A stretch of DNA of 64,000 nt from Bacteroidota bacterium (GTDB taxonomy: Bacteria; Bacteroidota; Bacteroidia; Bacteroidales; UBA12481): positions 62,001 to 126,000 of the forward strand of contig JABHCC010000023.1 in the NCBI GenBank assembly GCA_018669475.1, given 5' to 3'. Shown piece by piece: positions 54,002 through 62,001 of the stretch. The notes below the pieces were generated by a model. It saw nothing but the letters and a program-made list of their open reading frames with translations. It did not search any database and had not been told where the DNA came from. The position numbers were made by a program, and so were the translations under genes. Positions within the stretch are counted from its first letter, which is position 1; each line of letters starts with the position of its first letter.

Positions 54002-55080
54002 CCGTTTACAATTTCACCTGAGGTATCAAAAGTAACTTGCAGTATATTTTCAAAACTTTTAATGGCATCACTCATCGTACCAAAAAACTTTCCTCCGGCA
54101 GCATTCCTATGGCCTCCCCCTTCGTAGTATTTTTTAGCTATTTGATTTACTGCAAAATCAGGCTTTGATCGTAATGAGAGCTTGATACAATCATCTTGCT
54201 CTGTAAACAATACAGAAAATCTAACATTTGCCATTGATAATGGATAATTAACAAAACCCTCAGTATCACCTTTTTTATGATTAAATCGCTCAAGATCAGC
54301 AATAGACAAATAGATACAAGCAGCCTGATACTTTTCGTAAATAATCATCCGGGAGGAGAGACTAAAGCCAAGTAATTGCATTCTGTCAGCTGAATACTGA
54401 TTATATACTTTATCAAAAATTAAGTCTTTATTGGCACCCAGAGCCATAAGTTTCATGGTAACCTCAAACACATCAGGATTGGAACTTGCAACTTTAAAAC
54501 CCAGAGTATCAGTTATAATACCTGTCAGCAAACAAGTGGCACCAGACTCATTGAGATATTCGAGGAGATCAAAATGATCGAGGAAAGAAAATACAATTTC
54601 TGCTGTACTTCCTTTATTCGTATACACAAAATTATGGCTGGCAAAATTTTTACCTGCCGGATGATGGTCTAACAAAATGCTGGGGCCCTGAAAAGTTTGA
54701 ACAACAGGCTCAAGCTTCCCTATCCGTTCAGTATCACCAAAATCAAGACAAAAGACTAAATCAGCCGACTCAACCATTCCCTTTGCCTTTTCAGGATTAT
54801 AGCCAAAAATCACAACATCCTGATAAGCTGGCAACCATCGAAGAAAACCTGGAGCTGAGTCAGGAAGCACAACATGCACATCCTTTCCTCTATCTCTAAG
54901 TGCCTGAGTCAAACCTAAGGCTGAGCCAATTGCATCGCCATCGGGATTTTTGTGAGTAAAAATTACTATTTTTCGGGACTCAATCAGGAGTTTCCTGACT
55001 GCAGCCTCAGTAGAATTATTTATATCCTTAAAACAATTTGGATTTCCAGATGTAAACATATTTTCAAAGATAGAAATCAT
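53998..55080 (-). CDS. nrnA: DHH-family phosphoesterase (NrnA-type oligoribonuclease/pAp phosphatase)
   Basis: A 360-aa enzyme with DHH domain motifs HKNPDGDAIGS (43-53) and LLDHHPAG (about 137-144), and a C-terminal DHHA1 domain with GGGHRNAAGG. It degrades nano-RNAs and/or dephosphorylates 3'-phosphoadenosine 5'-phosphate in the cytoplasm. Its ATG is only 14 bases from the divergent ndk ATG; an internal ATG (residue 8) is an alternative start. It is translationally coupled to the GldI-like FKBP gene. Confidence 0.92.
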   Translation of the reverse strand: MISIFENMFTSGNPNCFKDINNSTEAAVRKLLIESRKIVIFTHKNPDGDAIGSALGLTQALRDRGKDVHVVLPDSAPGFLRWLPAYQDVVIFGYNPEKAKGMVESADLVFCLDFGDTERIGKLEPVVQTFQGPSILLDHHPAGKNFASHNFVYTNKGSTAEIVFSFLDHFDLLEYLNESGATCLLTGIITDTLGFKVASSNPDVFEVTMKLMALGANKDLIFDKVYNQYSADRMQLLGFSLSSRMIIYEKYQAACIYLSIADLERFNHKKGDTEGFVNYPLSMANVRFSVLFTEQDDCIKLSLRSKPDFAVNQIAKKYYEGGGHRNAAGGKFFGTMSDAIKSFENILQVTFDTSGEIVNG

Positions 55081-55094
55081 AAAACTAAATCAAC

Positions 55095-55562
55095 ATGAGT
55101 AAGACAGGAAACATAACATTTACTATTATAAAGCCAGGTGCTGTAAGCAATGAACATATTGGTGACATTCTGCAGAAGGTTACAAATGCAGGTTTTTGGA
55201 TTGCAGCTATGAAATATATTAAGCTTAGCAATAAACAGGCTGAAGAGTTTTATCGTGTGCATTCAGAAAGGCCTTTTTACAATGATCTGGTTAAGTTTAT
55301 GACCTCTGGTCCGATTGTAGTAGCTGTTCTTGAAAAGGATAATGCGGTTGATGATTATCGCAAATTGATTGGCGCTACTGATCCCTCAAAAGCTGAAGAA
55401 GGCACCATTAGAAAGCTATTCGCTGAGTCGATTGAGAGAAATGCGGTACATGGATCTGATAGTAATGACAATGCGATTATTGAATCGAATTTCTTTTTCT
55501 CAAGAAGTGAACGTTTTACCAAGGACGGTGATTTTCTGACGTTTTCACCTTGTGGGTGCTAG
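55095..55562 (+). CDS. ndk: Nucleoside-diphosphate kinase
   Basis: A 155-aa enzyme transferring gamma-phosphate among nucleoside triphosphates. The active-site histidine is H119 in RNAVHGSDS, and the ATP site KPGAV and [14 protein letters not shown] are present. It is a little longer than average owing to a C-terminal tail of about 15 residues. It is divergent from nrnA and convergent with the DUF721 gene, 9 bases away. Confidence 0.96.
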   Translation: MSKTGNITFTIIKPGAVSNEHIGDILQKVTNAGFWIAAMKYIKLSNKQAEEFYRVHSERPFYNDLVKFMTSGPIVVAVLEKDNAVDDYRKLIGATDPSKAEEGTIRKLFAESIERNAVHGSDSNDNAIIESNFFFSRSERFTKDGDFLTFSPCGC

Positions 55563-55571
55563 CAATTAATA

Positions 55572-55874
55572 TTATTTCAGAATAATATCATCTATCACAG
55601 GTTCCTCATAAGCCTGATTCAATTCGGTAATAAGTCCGTCTTTAATCAGGCTTATTTCGTTACGGATTACAGCTGAGTGGATATTCACAAATAACTTACG
55701 ATCTCGTATATATATTGTCTTTGTGGCATTAGCAATCATACGTCCGGTAATCTCATACCATCGTCTGATCAATTCCTGTTCCTGAAGTCCTTTATCGAGG
55801 TGATTCTCTTTAAGTACCTCCCGGATAACATCACGGATGTTTCTTGGTTTAGTTCTCCTGATCACCATTCTCAA
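55572..55874 (-). CDS. DUF721 (DciA-like) protein
   Basis: A 100-aa protein of the DUF721 family, related to the DciA helicase-loading factor: DVIREVLKENHLDKGLQEQELIRRWYEITG and IRDRKLFVNIHSAVIRNEIS are the family core. Adjacency to recF is conserved in Bacteroidota. Its start overlaps the recF end by 26 bases (20 if the second ATG, two codons in, is used), implying coupling. Confidence 0.9.
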   Translation of the reverse strand: MRMVIRRTKPRNIRDVIREVLKENHLDKGLQEQELIRRWYEITGRMIANATKTIYIRDRKLFVNIHSAVIRNEISLIKDGLITELNQAYEEPVIDDIILK

Positions 55875-56973
55875 TCATTGTTATATATCCATCATTCACT
55901 CTGAATACCCGATGTTCAATTGGTATATGTGCTAAAATACCAGCAAGATGTTGTTCGCTCTTATCTGTTATGAAGGTTTGTCCGAAATGCTCTTCGCTAA
56001 CTAACTTTATTAATTGTGTGACCCGTCTATTATCCAGTTTATCAAAAACATCATCCAGCAATATCATGGGTTTTATCTTACTGATTGTTTTTAAGAAATC
56101 ATACTGAGCTAATTTCAGAGCTAACAAGAAAGTTTTTTGCTGTCCCTGAGAACCTTGTCGCTTAATAGGATAACCTGTAAGCGTAAGTTTAAGGTCATCG
56201 CGATGAATTCCTACTGTACTGTGCTGTAAAATTCTGTCTTTTTGCCTCGCATTCCGGATTATCTCAAGCCAGTTTGTATCAATCCCTTGTGATTGGTAAA
56301 TGAGGTCAACCTTCTCATGTCCTGCGGCAATAAAATCATAATAGTATTGAAAAATTGGCAGTAGCTCATTAATAAAACCGCTACGCTTATTATGGATATA
56401 CCCGGCAAGTTCAGCTAATTGCTGATCCCAGATATCCAGTGCTTCTTCATCATAGCGCTTGTTTCTGGCAAATTCCTTGAGAAGGCTGTTACGTTGAAGA
56501 AGGACCTTATTGTATCTTATCAGATTGTTGAGGTAGAGTTTATCAAACTGCGATATTACTCCATTGATGTACTTTCTCCTCTCTTCACTCCCATCAACTA
56601 TTAATGCAGCATCGGCAGGTGACACCATTACCAGGGGAATTAATCCTATATGCTCTGCAAGGCGTTGATACTCGTTACCGTTTCTTTTAAATTGTTTCTT
56701 ATGATTTCTCTTTAATCCACAATATATTTTTTCGCTTTGATCTGCCTTCGAAAACTCTCCCTGAATGACAAAGAAATCATTATGGTGCCGAATATTTTGA
56801 GAATCTGCAGGATTGAAATATGATTTACAGAAGGAAAGATAGTAGATTGAATCAAATAAATTGGTTTTGCCCTCACCATTATCACCTACAAAGCAATTTA
56901 TCCCCTTGCTCAATGTGACATCCAACTCGCTGAAATTCTTAAAATTAACCAGGCTTAATCTTTTTAGATACAT
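55849..56973 (-). CDS. recF: DNA replication and repair protein RecF
   Basis: A 374-aa SMC-like ATPase that loads RecA at single-strand gaps with RecOR. Walker A GDNGEGKT is at about 30-37, the signature segment RQGSQGQQKTFLLALKLAQ near 285 and Walker B ILLDDVFDKLD near 315. The start MYLKRLSLVNFKNF is canonical. The leader contains repeat copy D and a short upstream ORF. DUF721 overlaps its end. Confidence 0.96.
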   Translation of the reverse strand: MYLKRLSLVNFKNFSELDVTLSKGINCFVGDNGEGKTNLFDSIYYLSFCKSYFNPADSQNIRHHNDFFVIQGEFSKADQSEKIYCGLKRNHKKQFKRNGNEYQRLAEHIGLIPLVMVSPADAALIVDGSEERRKYINGVISQFDKLYLNNLIRYNKVLLQRNSLLKEFARNKRYDEEALDIWDQQLAELAGYIHNKRSGFINELLPIFQYYYDFIAAGHEKVDLIYQSQGIDTNWLEIIRNARQKDRILQHSTVGIHRDDLKLTLTGYPIKRQGSQGQQKTFLLALKLAQYDFLKTISKIKPMILLDDVFDKLDNRRVTQLIKLVSEEHFGQTFITDKSEQHLAGILAHIPIEHRVFRVNDGYITMIENGDQEN

Positions 56974-56995
56974 ATCGACACCAACTTATTCAGAG

Positions 56996-57019
56996 TTAGC
57001 ACAAGTATATGTATTTCAT
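56996..57019 (-). other. Seven-codon upstream ORF in the recF leader
   Basis: The terminal ATG of repeat copy D opens MKYIYLC-stop, which ends 22 bases before the recF ATG. In the other three repeat copies the same ATG starts a full gene. Whether it is translated is unknown. Confidence 0.3.
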
Positions 57020-57122
57020 CCGATTTTATCTATTTTTAATTGCCGGATGGAGCTCACATAACAAAAAATAAGCATCGTTTTGTGTTTCAAAATGGTTTTC
57101 TTTATTGTCATGCACGGTTCAT
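57017..57122 (-). repeat. Dispersed leader repeat, copy D
   Basis: A 106-bp copy on the minus strand, starting ATGAACCGTGCATGA (again Met-Asn-Arg-Ala-stop with a synonymous Arg codon) and ending ATCGGATGAAA. It lies in the recF leader, 43 bases before the recF ATG. It shares GAGCTCCATCCG with copy C and is about three quarters identical to it by eye. Confidence 0.8.
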
Positions 57123-57189
57123 CTGTTTTCCCATCTCCATTCATTTGACTTTTTTCAACTTAATATTTCATTATACGATTGAAATGTTC

Positions 57190-57197
57190 TACATTTG
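57190..57197 (+). promoter_or_regulatory. Candidate -7 box of the TPR-ribH genes
   Basis: TACATTTG, an exact TAnnTTTG match, lies 33 bases before the ATG at 57231. No convincing -33 element is present at the normal spacing. Confidence 0.5.
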
Positions 57198-57230
57198 CGT
57201 GTTTTTCAAACGAGATTAATTAACAAGTAT

Positions 57231-57923
57231 ATGGTTAGTAAGAAGAAAGACCAGGGAAACCAAAATCTTGAGGCTGTTGAATCAGCTTTAAGCCGCACAG
57301 AACTTTTCATAGAAGACAACTCCAAGATGGTTACGTATATCGCTATTGGATTGATTGTTATTGTTGCAGGATTTATTGGCGTTAAGAAACTTATAATTGC
57401 TCCTCAGGAAGTTGAAGCACGTGCCCAGATGTTCATGGCTGAACAGTATTTTGAAAAAGATTCTTTTAATCTGGCCCTGAATGGAGACGGTAATTATCTG
57501 GGATTCCTGGATATTCTGGATGAGTATAAGATTACCAAATCGGCTAATCTTGCCAAGTATTATTCCGGAATATCCTATCTGCATCTTGGACAATTTGAGG
57601 ATGCGATTGAGTATTTAGGGAAGTTTAAATCTAAAGATAAAATGATTTCACCAATGGCCAGGGGCGCTATGGGTGATGCCTATTCTGAGTTAGAACAAGA
57701 TGATGAAGCTGTAATTCATTACATTAAGGCTGCTCAGGATGGAAAGAATGAATTTACTTCTCCGATATTCTTTATGAAAGCGGCTGCTACGCTTGAAAAG
57801 CAGATGCACTTTGACCGGGCCTTAAAGAACTATCAAAAAATCAAGGATGATTATCCCGATTCAAATGAAGCCCGACAGATTGACAAGTACATTTCAAGAG
57901 TACAAAAAGAATTAAACAAATAA
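57231..57923 (+). CDS. Membrane-anchored TPR protein (YfgM/YbgF-like)
   Basis: A 230-aa protein with a short charged N-terminus, one membrane helix (about 37-58) and TPR-type helices to the end (YSGISYLHLGQFEDAIEYLG, ARGAMGDAYSELEQDDEAV, DRALKNYQKIKDDYPDSNEA). I chose the ATG at 57231 over an upstream TTG at 57195, which lies within the probable promoter. The topology resembles YfgM, an ancillary SecYEG/chaperone factor, but the function is not established here. A terminator-like hairpin follows. Confidence 0.85.
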   Translation: MVSKKKDQGNQNLEAVESALSRTELFIEDNSKMVTYIAIGLIVIVAGFIGVKKLIIAPQEVEARAQMFMAEQYFEKDSFNLALNGDGNYLGFLDILDEYKITKSANLAKYYSGISYLHLGQFEDAIEYLGKFKSKDKMISPMARGAMGDAYSELEQDDEAVIHYIKAAQDGKNEFTSPIFFMKAAATLEKQMHFDRALKNYQKIKDDYPDSNEARQIDKYISRVQKELNK

Positions 57924-57928
57924 ATACT

Positions 57929-57952
57929 AAGCCGGTTAATCCGGCTTTTTTT
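57929..57952 (+). terminator. Terminator hairpin abutting the ribH start codon
   Basis: AAGCCGG and CCGGCTT form a perfect 7-bp stem with a 5-base loop, followed by seven T. The ribH ATG comes directly after the T-run. It should end the TPR transcript, and read-through would be the only visible way to express ribH from upstream, so it may act as an attenuator. Confidence 0.75.
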
Positions 57953-58453
57953 ATGTCTGAAAAGAAAACAAATCTATCATCCTATGACTCAGCAGCAATT
58001 CCTTCAGCTGCTGACATGCGCATTGGAATAGTTGTTGCTGAATGGAATCCTGAAGTTACACAGGCTCTCCTTTCAGCTGCTCAGACAAGCCTTTTTGAGC
58101 ATGGCTTAAGAGCAGCTAATCTTTTTGTTCAAGCGGTACCTGGAAGCTTTGAATTACCTTCAGGAGCTCAATTCCTTCTGGAGAAGCACAAGCCTGATGC
58201 AGTGATTATTCTGGGCTGCGTAATACAGGGAGAAACCCGGCATTTTGACTTTATCTGTCAAGGTGTAACTGAAGGGATAATGAGCTTAAACCTTGAGTAT
58301 AAAACTCCTGTAATCTTTGGATTACTGACCACACAAAACCAGGAACAAGCCATGGCCCGTTCTGGAGGAAAGCATGGTAATAAGGGAATAGAAGCTGCCA
58401 TTACAGCAATTAAAATGGCAGCTCTCTGGCAAAACAACTCTACCGATAAATAA
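57953..58453 (+). CDS. ribH: 6,7-dimethyl-8-ribityllumazine synthase
   Basis: A 166-aa enzyme of riboflavin biosynthesis that condenses 5-amino-6-ribitylaminouracil with dihydroxybutanone phosphate. Family motifs are NLSSYDSAAIPSAADMRIGIVVAEWN at the start, VPGSFELP and the active-site region GETRHFDFI. The conserved N-terminus supports the ATG at 57953, although it abuts a terminator hairpin and leaves no room for a ribosome-binding site. An internal ATG (residue 22) would delete conserved residues. It is convergent with yidC with a 4-base gap. Confidence 0.95.
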   Translation: MSEKKTNLSSYDSAAIPSAADMRIGIVVAEWNPEVTQALLSAAQTSLFEHGLRAANLFVQAVPGSFELPSGAQFLLEKHKPDAVIILGCVIQGETRHFDFICQGVTEGIMSLNLEYKTPVIFGLLTTQNQEQAMARSGGKHGNKGIEAAITAIKMAALWQNNSTDK

Positions 58454-58457
58454 TAAC

Positions 58458-60338
58458 TTACCTCTTCTTTTTAGGTTTATTCGCTTGTTGTCTTTCCCTG
58501 GCAAGTTTCTCAAGTCGTGACTGGAAACTACTTTTCTTTTTTTCCTTTTTCTGATTCTGATTGAGTTTCTTCAATATTTTTTCCTCATTGATCGACCTCT
58601 TAATAATTGTCATTTGCAAGAAGGTAATCATGTTTGAAACAAAGTAATAGAAGCTCAATCCAGAGGCATATGAATTAAAGAAGAACAACATCATTACAGG
58701 CATCAGATAGGTCATCATTTTCATTCCCGGCATTCCTTGACCTGTATCAGTTTGTGACATGTTTATCTTTGTCGTAATAGCCATAGAGATAGCCATCAGT
58801 AAAGTAAATAAACTTACATGGTCACCATAAGCAGGTATAGTAAAGGGAAGTGTCAGTATTGAATCGTATGATGATAAATCAGTTGCCCAAAGGAAAGATT
58901 GTTGTCTCAATTCGATTGATGCCGGAAAAAATCGAAACAGAGCTAGCCAGATAGGCATCTGCAGCAACATAGGCAGGCAGCCACCCATTGGATTAACCCC
59001 GGCCTTTTTATACAATGCCATTGTGGCTTGTTGCTTCTCCATTGCCTTATCTTTGGAGAATTTTTTTCCTATTTCATCAATTTGAGGCTTGAGGACACGC
59101 ATTTTTGCCCCTGACACAAAAGATTTGTAACTCAGTGGCAGTAGTACAGTTTTAAACAGAATCGTCAGAATGATTATTATAATTCCATAATTTCCGATCC
59201 CTTTCTCAAGGTAATGGAAGATATTAATAACAAACCACTTGTTAATCCATGAAATAAATGGCCAGCCAAGGTCTACCAGTTCACTGAACTCATGCCCAAG
59301 TTCTTTAAGTTTCTTGAAATGATTTGGCATGAAATAGAAACTAAATGGAATAGTTACACTTGGTTTACTGTCAACCGGAATACTTATAGTAGAAGAACAA
59401 AGTTTCAAATAACCTGATTCTTCAGGCATATTTGAAGTTGATATGGTAGCTGATGTAAAATGATCTTCAGCTAATAATACTGAGGAGAAAAATTGTTGCT
59501 TAAAGCCAATCCACTTAACTTTAGTTGGCAGATCTTCATATCCATCTTTCCCGGTTCGTCCTCCCTTTAGATGTCCAACCTCATCTTCAAAATACTTATA
59601 ATATATATTAGAGTACTGGCCTTCAAATTTTGCACCTCTTTCTTGTTGCTTGAGTGGATATGACCAATCCAGGTCAATAAAAGGATTAGCTCTTCCAAGA
59701 ACCTGATCCATTCCATTCATTTTTATCTCAAATCCAAGTCTGTAACTCTCTGGCTCTAAGGAATAGACAAAATCCATGTATTTACCATCACCGGCTTGCA
59801 AACGCATAGCAATACTTTGCTTTCTATTCGTAGCATCAAGTTGATCAACATTTGACTGAGGGACAAAGAAGAGATTCTGCGTAGCGATAGCTTTATTATC
59901 AGCAAAGAACTTTAAGTTAAACTCATGGTCGCCACCTTCAAACAGGATGAGAGCTTGCTTATCCCAACTCTGATATTCTTTCAGCTCCACAGAGTAAATC
60001 TGTCCCCCTTTATTTGAAATTAATATGCGAAGCTTATCATTCTCCAGGGTAATATATTTTTCCTCACCTTCTGCAAGAGCAGCGAAACTACCTAACTCAC
60101 GCTCCCTATTATCTTGTTTCAGATCATTATTGGTGCTACTAGTCTCTTTCTGAGCAATGCTATCCTGTTCCTGTTGCACCTTCAGTGCTTCCAGCTTTCT
60201 GTCAAATTCAACCTGCTGAATTGAATCTCTCCTAAATTGATTCGCAGCAATTTCTTCTTTAGATGGTCTTGTCCAGATACTATAGGCAATTAATAAGCCT
60301 CCGATCAACAACAGACCAATCAGTGATTTTCTATCCAT
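58458..60338 (-). CDS. yidC: Membrane protein insertase YidC
   Basis: A 626-aa insertase. It has an N-terminal helix (about 5-22), a large periplasmic beta-sandwich domain (about 75-350), the conserved Oxa1/Alb3 core with five helices (about 360-590; LPLSYKSFVSGAKMRVLKPQ, GCLPMLLQMPIWLALF) and a lysine-rich C-terminal tail that may contact ribosomes. It inserts and folds inner-membrane proteins with or without SecYEG. It follows pyrG by 53 bases in the same direction. Confidence 0.96.
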   Translation of the reverse strand: MDRKSLIGLLLIGGLLIAYSIWTRPSKEEIAANQFRRDSIQQVEFDRKLEALKVQQEQDSIAQKETSSTNNDLKQDNRERELGSFAALAEGEEKYITLENDKLRILISNKGGQIYSVELKEYQSWDKQALILFEGGDHEFNLKFFADNKAIATQNLFFVPQSNVDQLDATNRKQSIAMRLQAGDGKYMDFVYSLEPESYRLGFEIKMNGMDQVLGRANPFIDLDWSYPLKQQERGAKFEGQYSNIYYKYFEDEVGHLKGGRTGKDGYEDLPTKVKWIGFKQQFFSSVLLAEDHFTSATISTSNMPEESGYLKLCSSTISIPVDSKPSVTIPFSFYFMPNHFKKLKELGHEFSELVDLGWPFISWINKWFVINIFHYLEKGIGNYGIIIIILTILFKTVLLPLSYKSFVSGAKMRVLKPQIDEIGKKFSKDKAMEKQQATMALYKKAGVNPMGGCLPMLLQMPIWLALFRFFPASIELRQQSFLWATDLSSYDSILTLPFTIPAYGDHVSLFTLLMAISMAITTKINMSQTDTGQGMPGMKMMTYLMPVMMLFFFNSYASGLSFYYFVSNMITFLQMTIIKRSINEEKILKKLNQNQKKEKKKSSFQSRLEKLARERQQANKPKKKR

Positions 60339-60391
60339 AACTTACACACTATTATTTCCTCAATTAAAAAAAGCAGGCCAAAAATACAATA

Positions 60392-61996
60392 TTATTTTAA
60401 TGAAGCCTGTACAAAATTTACAAAAAGAGGATGCGGACGAACAACTGTACTTTGATATTCAGGATGAAACTGCACCCCAACGAACCACTTATGCTTAGTA
60501 ATTTCCATGGCTTCAACCAGATTACTGTCCGGATTAATACCCGTAGCTATCATTCCACTTTCAGCAAAAGCACTCTGATATTCATTATTATATTCATACC
60601 TATGACGGTGCCGTTCCTTCACATTAAGCTCTCCATAAGCTTTTGCCATCTTACTATTTTTTTCAATGGTGCAATTATACAAACCAAGACGCATAGTTCC
60701 GCCCATATTAGTTATATCCTTTTGCTCCTCCATAATGTCGATAACAGGATAAGGAGTTTTAGAATCCATTTCAATACTATTTGCATCCTTTAATCCCAAT
60801 ACGTTTCTGGCAAATTCAATTACTGCACACTGCATACCAAGGCATATTCCGAAAAAAGCAATATCATTTTCCCTGGCAAATTTTACAGCATTAATTTTAC
60901 CTTCAATACCCCTATGACCAAATCCAGGGGCAACCAGCAATCCTTTCAAACCAGTTAATTTATTCTCCCATCCATCCTCTTCTAAATTCTCAGAATGAAT
61001 AAACTCCAATTCCACTTTGCAGTTATTGCTTGCTCCAGCATGCACAAAGGCTTCTGAGATAGACTTATATGAATCTTTTAGCTCAACATATTTCCCAATC
61101 AAACCAATCCTGACTGTTCTGGCAGGTTGCTTCACCTTGTTAACGAACTCTTTCCATTGCTCAAGCTCAGGCTTCTGAATATTAGTAAGATTCAGTTTAT
61201 CCAGAACAATTTCATCCAGTTTCTCTTTATACATCTTGAGAGGGACTTCGTAAATCGTTGAAACATCTTTCGATTGAATAACTGCTCTTTCATGTACATT
61301 ACAGAAAAGTGCGACCTTTCTCCTTATGTCTCTTCCAAGATCTTTTTCGCTTCTAAGAACCAAAACATCTGGCTGGACTCCTTCTTCGAGCAACATTTTT
61401 ACTGAATGTTGCGTAGGCTTTGTTTTCAGCTCACCAGCAGCACTAAGATATGGAACAAGAGTAAGGTGGACTACCAGCACACGATCATCAAGTTCCCATT
61501 TAAGCTGACGAACAGATTCAATATACGGCAGTGACTCAATATCACCAACTGTTCCACCAATTTCAGTAATTAATACATCATATTTACCTTTGCTTCCAAG
61601 ATATTTTATGCGCCTCTTTATTTCATCGGTAATATGCGGAATGATCTGCACTGTTTTACCAAGGTAATCTCCCTTCCTCTCTTTATTAATAACCGATTGG
61701 TATACCTGGCCAGTGGTTACGTTATTGGCCTGGGATGTACTAACATTCAGAAAACGCTCATAATGTCCTAAATCCAAATCTGTTTCAGCTCCATCAACAG
61801 TTACGTAACACTCACCATGTTCATAGGGGTTAAGGGTACCGGGATCAACATTAATATATGGATCGAGCTTCAGGATTGTAACTGACAATCCTCTTGCCTG
61901 CAACAATTTAGCAAGAGAAGATGATATTATTCCTTTTCCCAGAGAAGACGTAACTCCTCCCGTAACGAAAATATATTTGGTTTTCTGTGCAATCAT
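60392..61996 (-). CDS. pyrG: CTP synthase
   Basis: A 534-aa bifunctional enzyme that aminates UTP to CTP with glutamine. The N-terminal synthetase domain carries [10 protein letters not shown] and [18 protein letters not shown]. The C-terminal class I glutamine amidotransferase has its nucleophile cysteine in GICLGMQCA (near 385) and the His/Glu of FHPEYQS (near 510). It is of normal length. It starts 5 bases after the stop of the TonB-dependent receptor and precedes yidC. Confidence 0.97.
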   Translation of the reverse strand: MIAQKTKYIFVTGGVTSSLGKGIISSSLAKLLQARGLSVTILKLDPYINVDPGTLNPYEHGECYVTVDGAETDLDLGHYERFLNVSTSQANNVTTGQVYQSVINKERKGDYLGKTVQIIPHITDEIKRRIKYLGSKGKYDVLITEIGGTVGDIESLPYIESVRQLKWELDDRVLVVHLTLVPYLSAAGELKTKPTQHSVKMLLEEGVQPDVLVLRSEKDLGRDIRRKVALFCNVHERAVIQSKDVSTIYEVPLKMYKEKLDEIVLDKLNLTNIQKPELEQWKEFVNKVKQPARTVRIGLIGKYVELKDSYKSISEAFVHAGASNNCKVELEFIHSENLEEDGWENKLTGLKGLLVAPGFGHRGIEGKINAVKFARENDIAFFGICLGMQCAVIEFARNVLGLKDANSIEMDSKTPYPVIDIMEEQKDITNMGGTMRLGLYNCTIEKNSKMAKAYGELNVKERHRHRYEYNNEYQSAFAESGMIATGINPDSNLVEAMEITKHKWFVGVQFHPEYQSTVVRPHPLFVNFVQASLK

Positions 61997-62001
61997 AGGT
62001 T

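Noticed and set aside
57195-57230. TTG start for the TPR gene
   Set aside because: It overlaps the -7 box TACATTTG, and the ATG at 57231 opens a better N-terminus.
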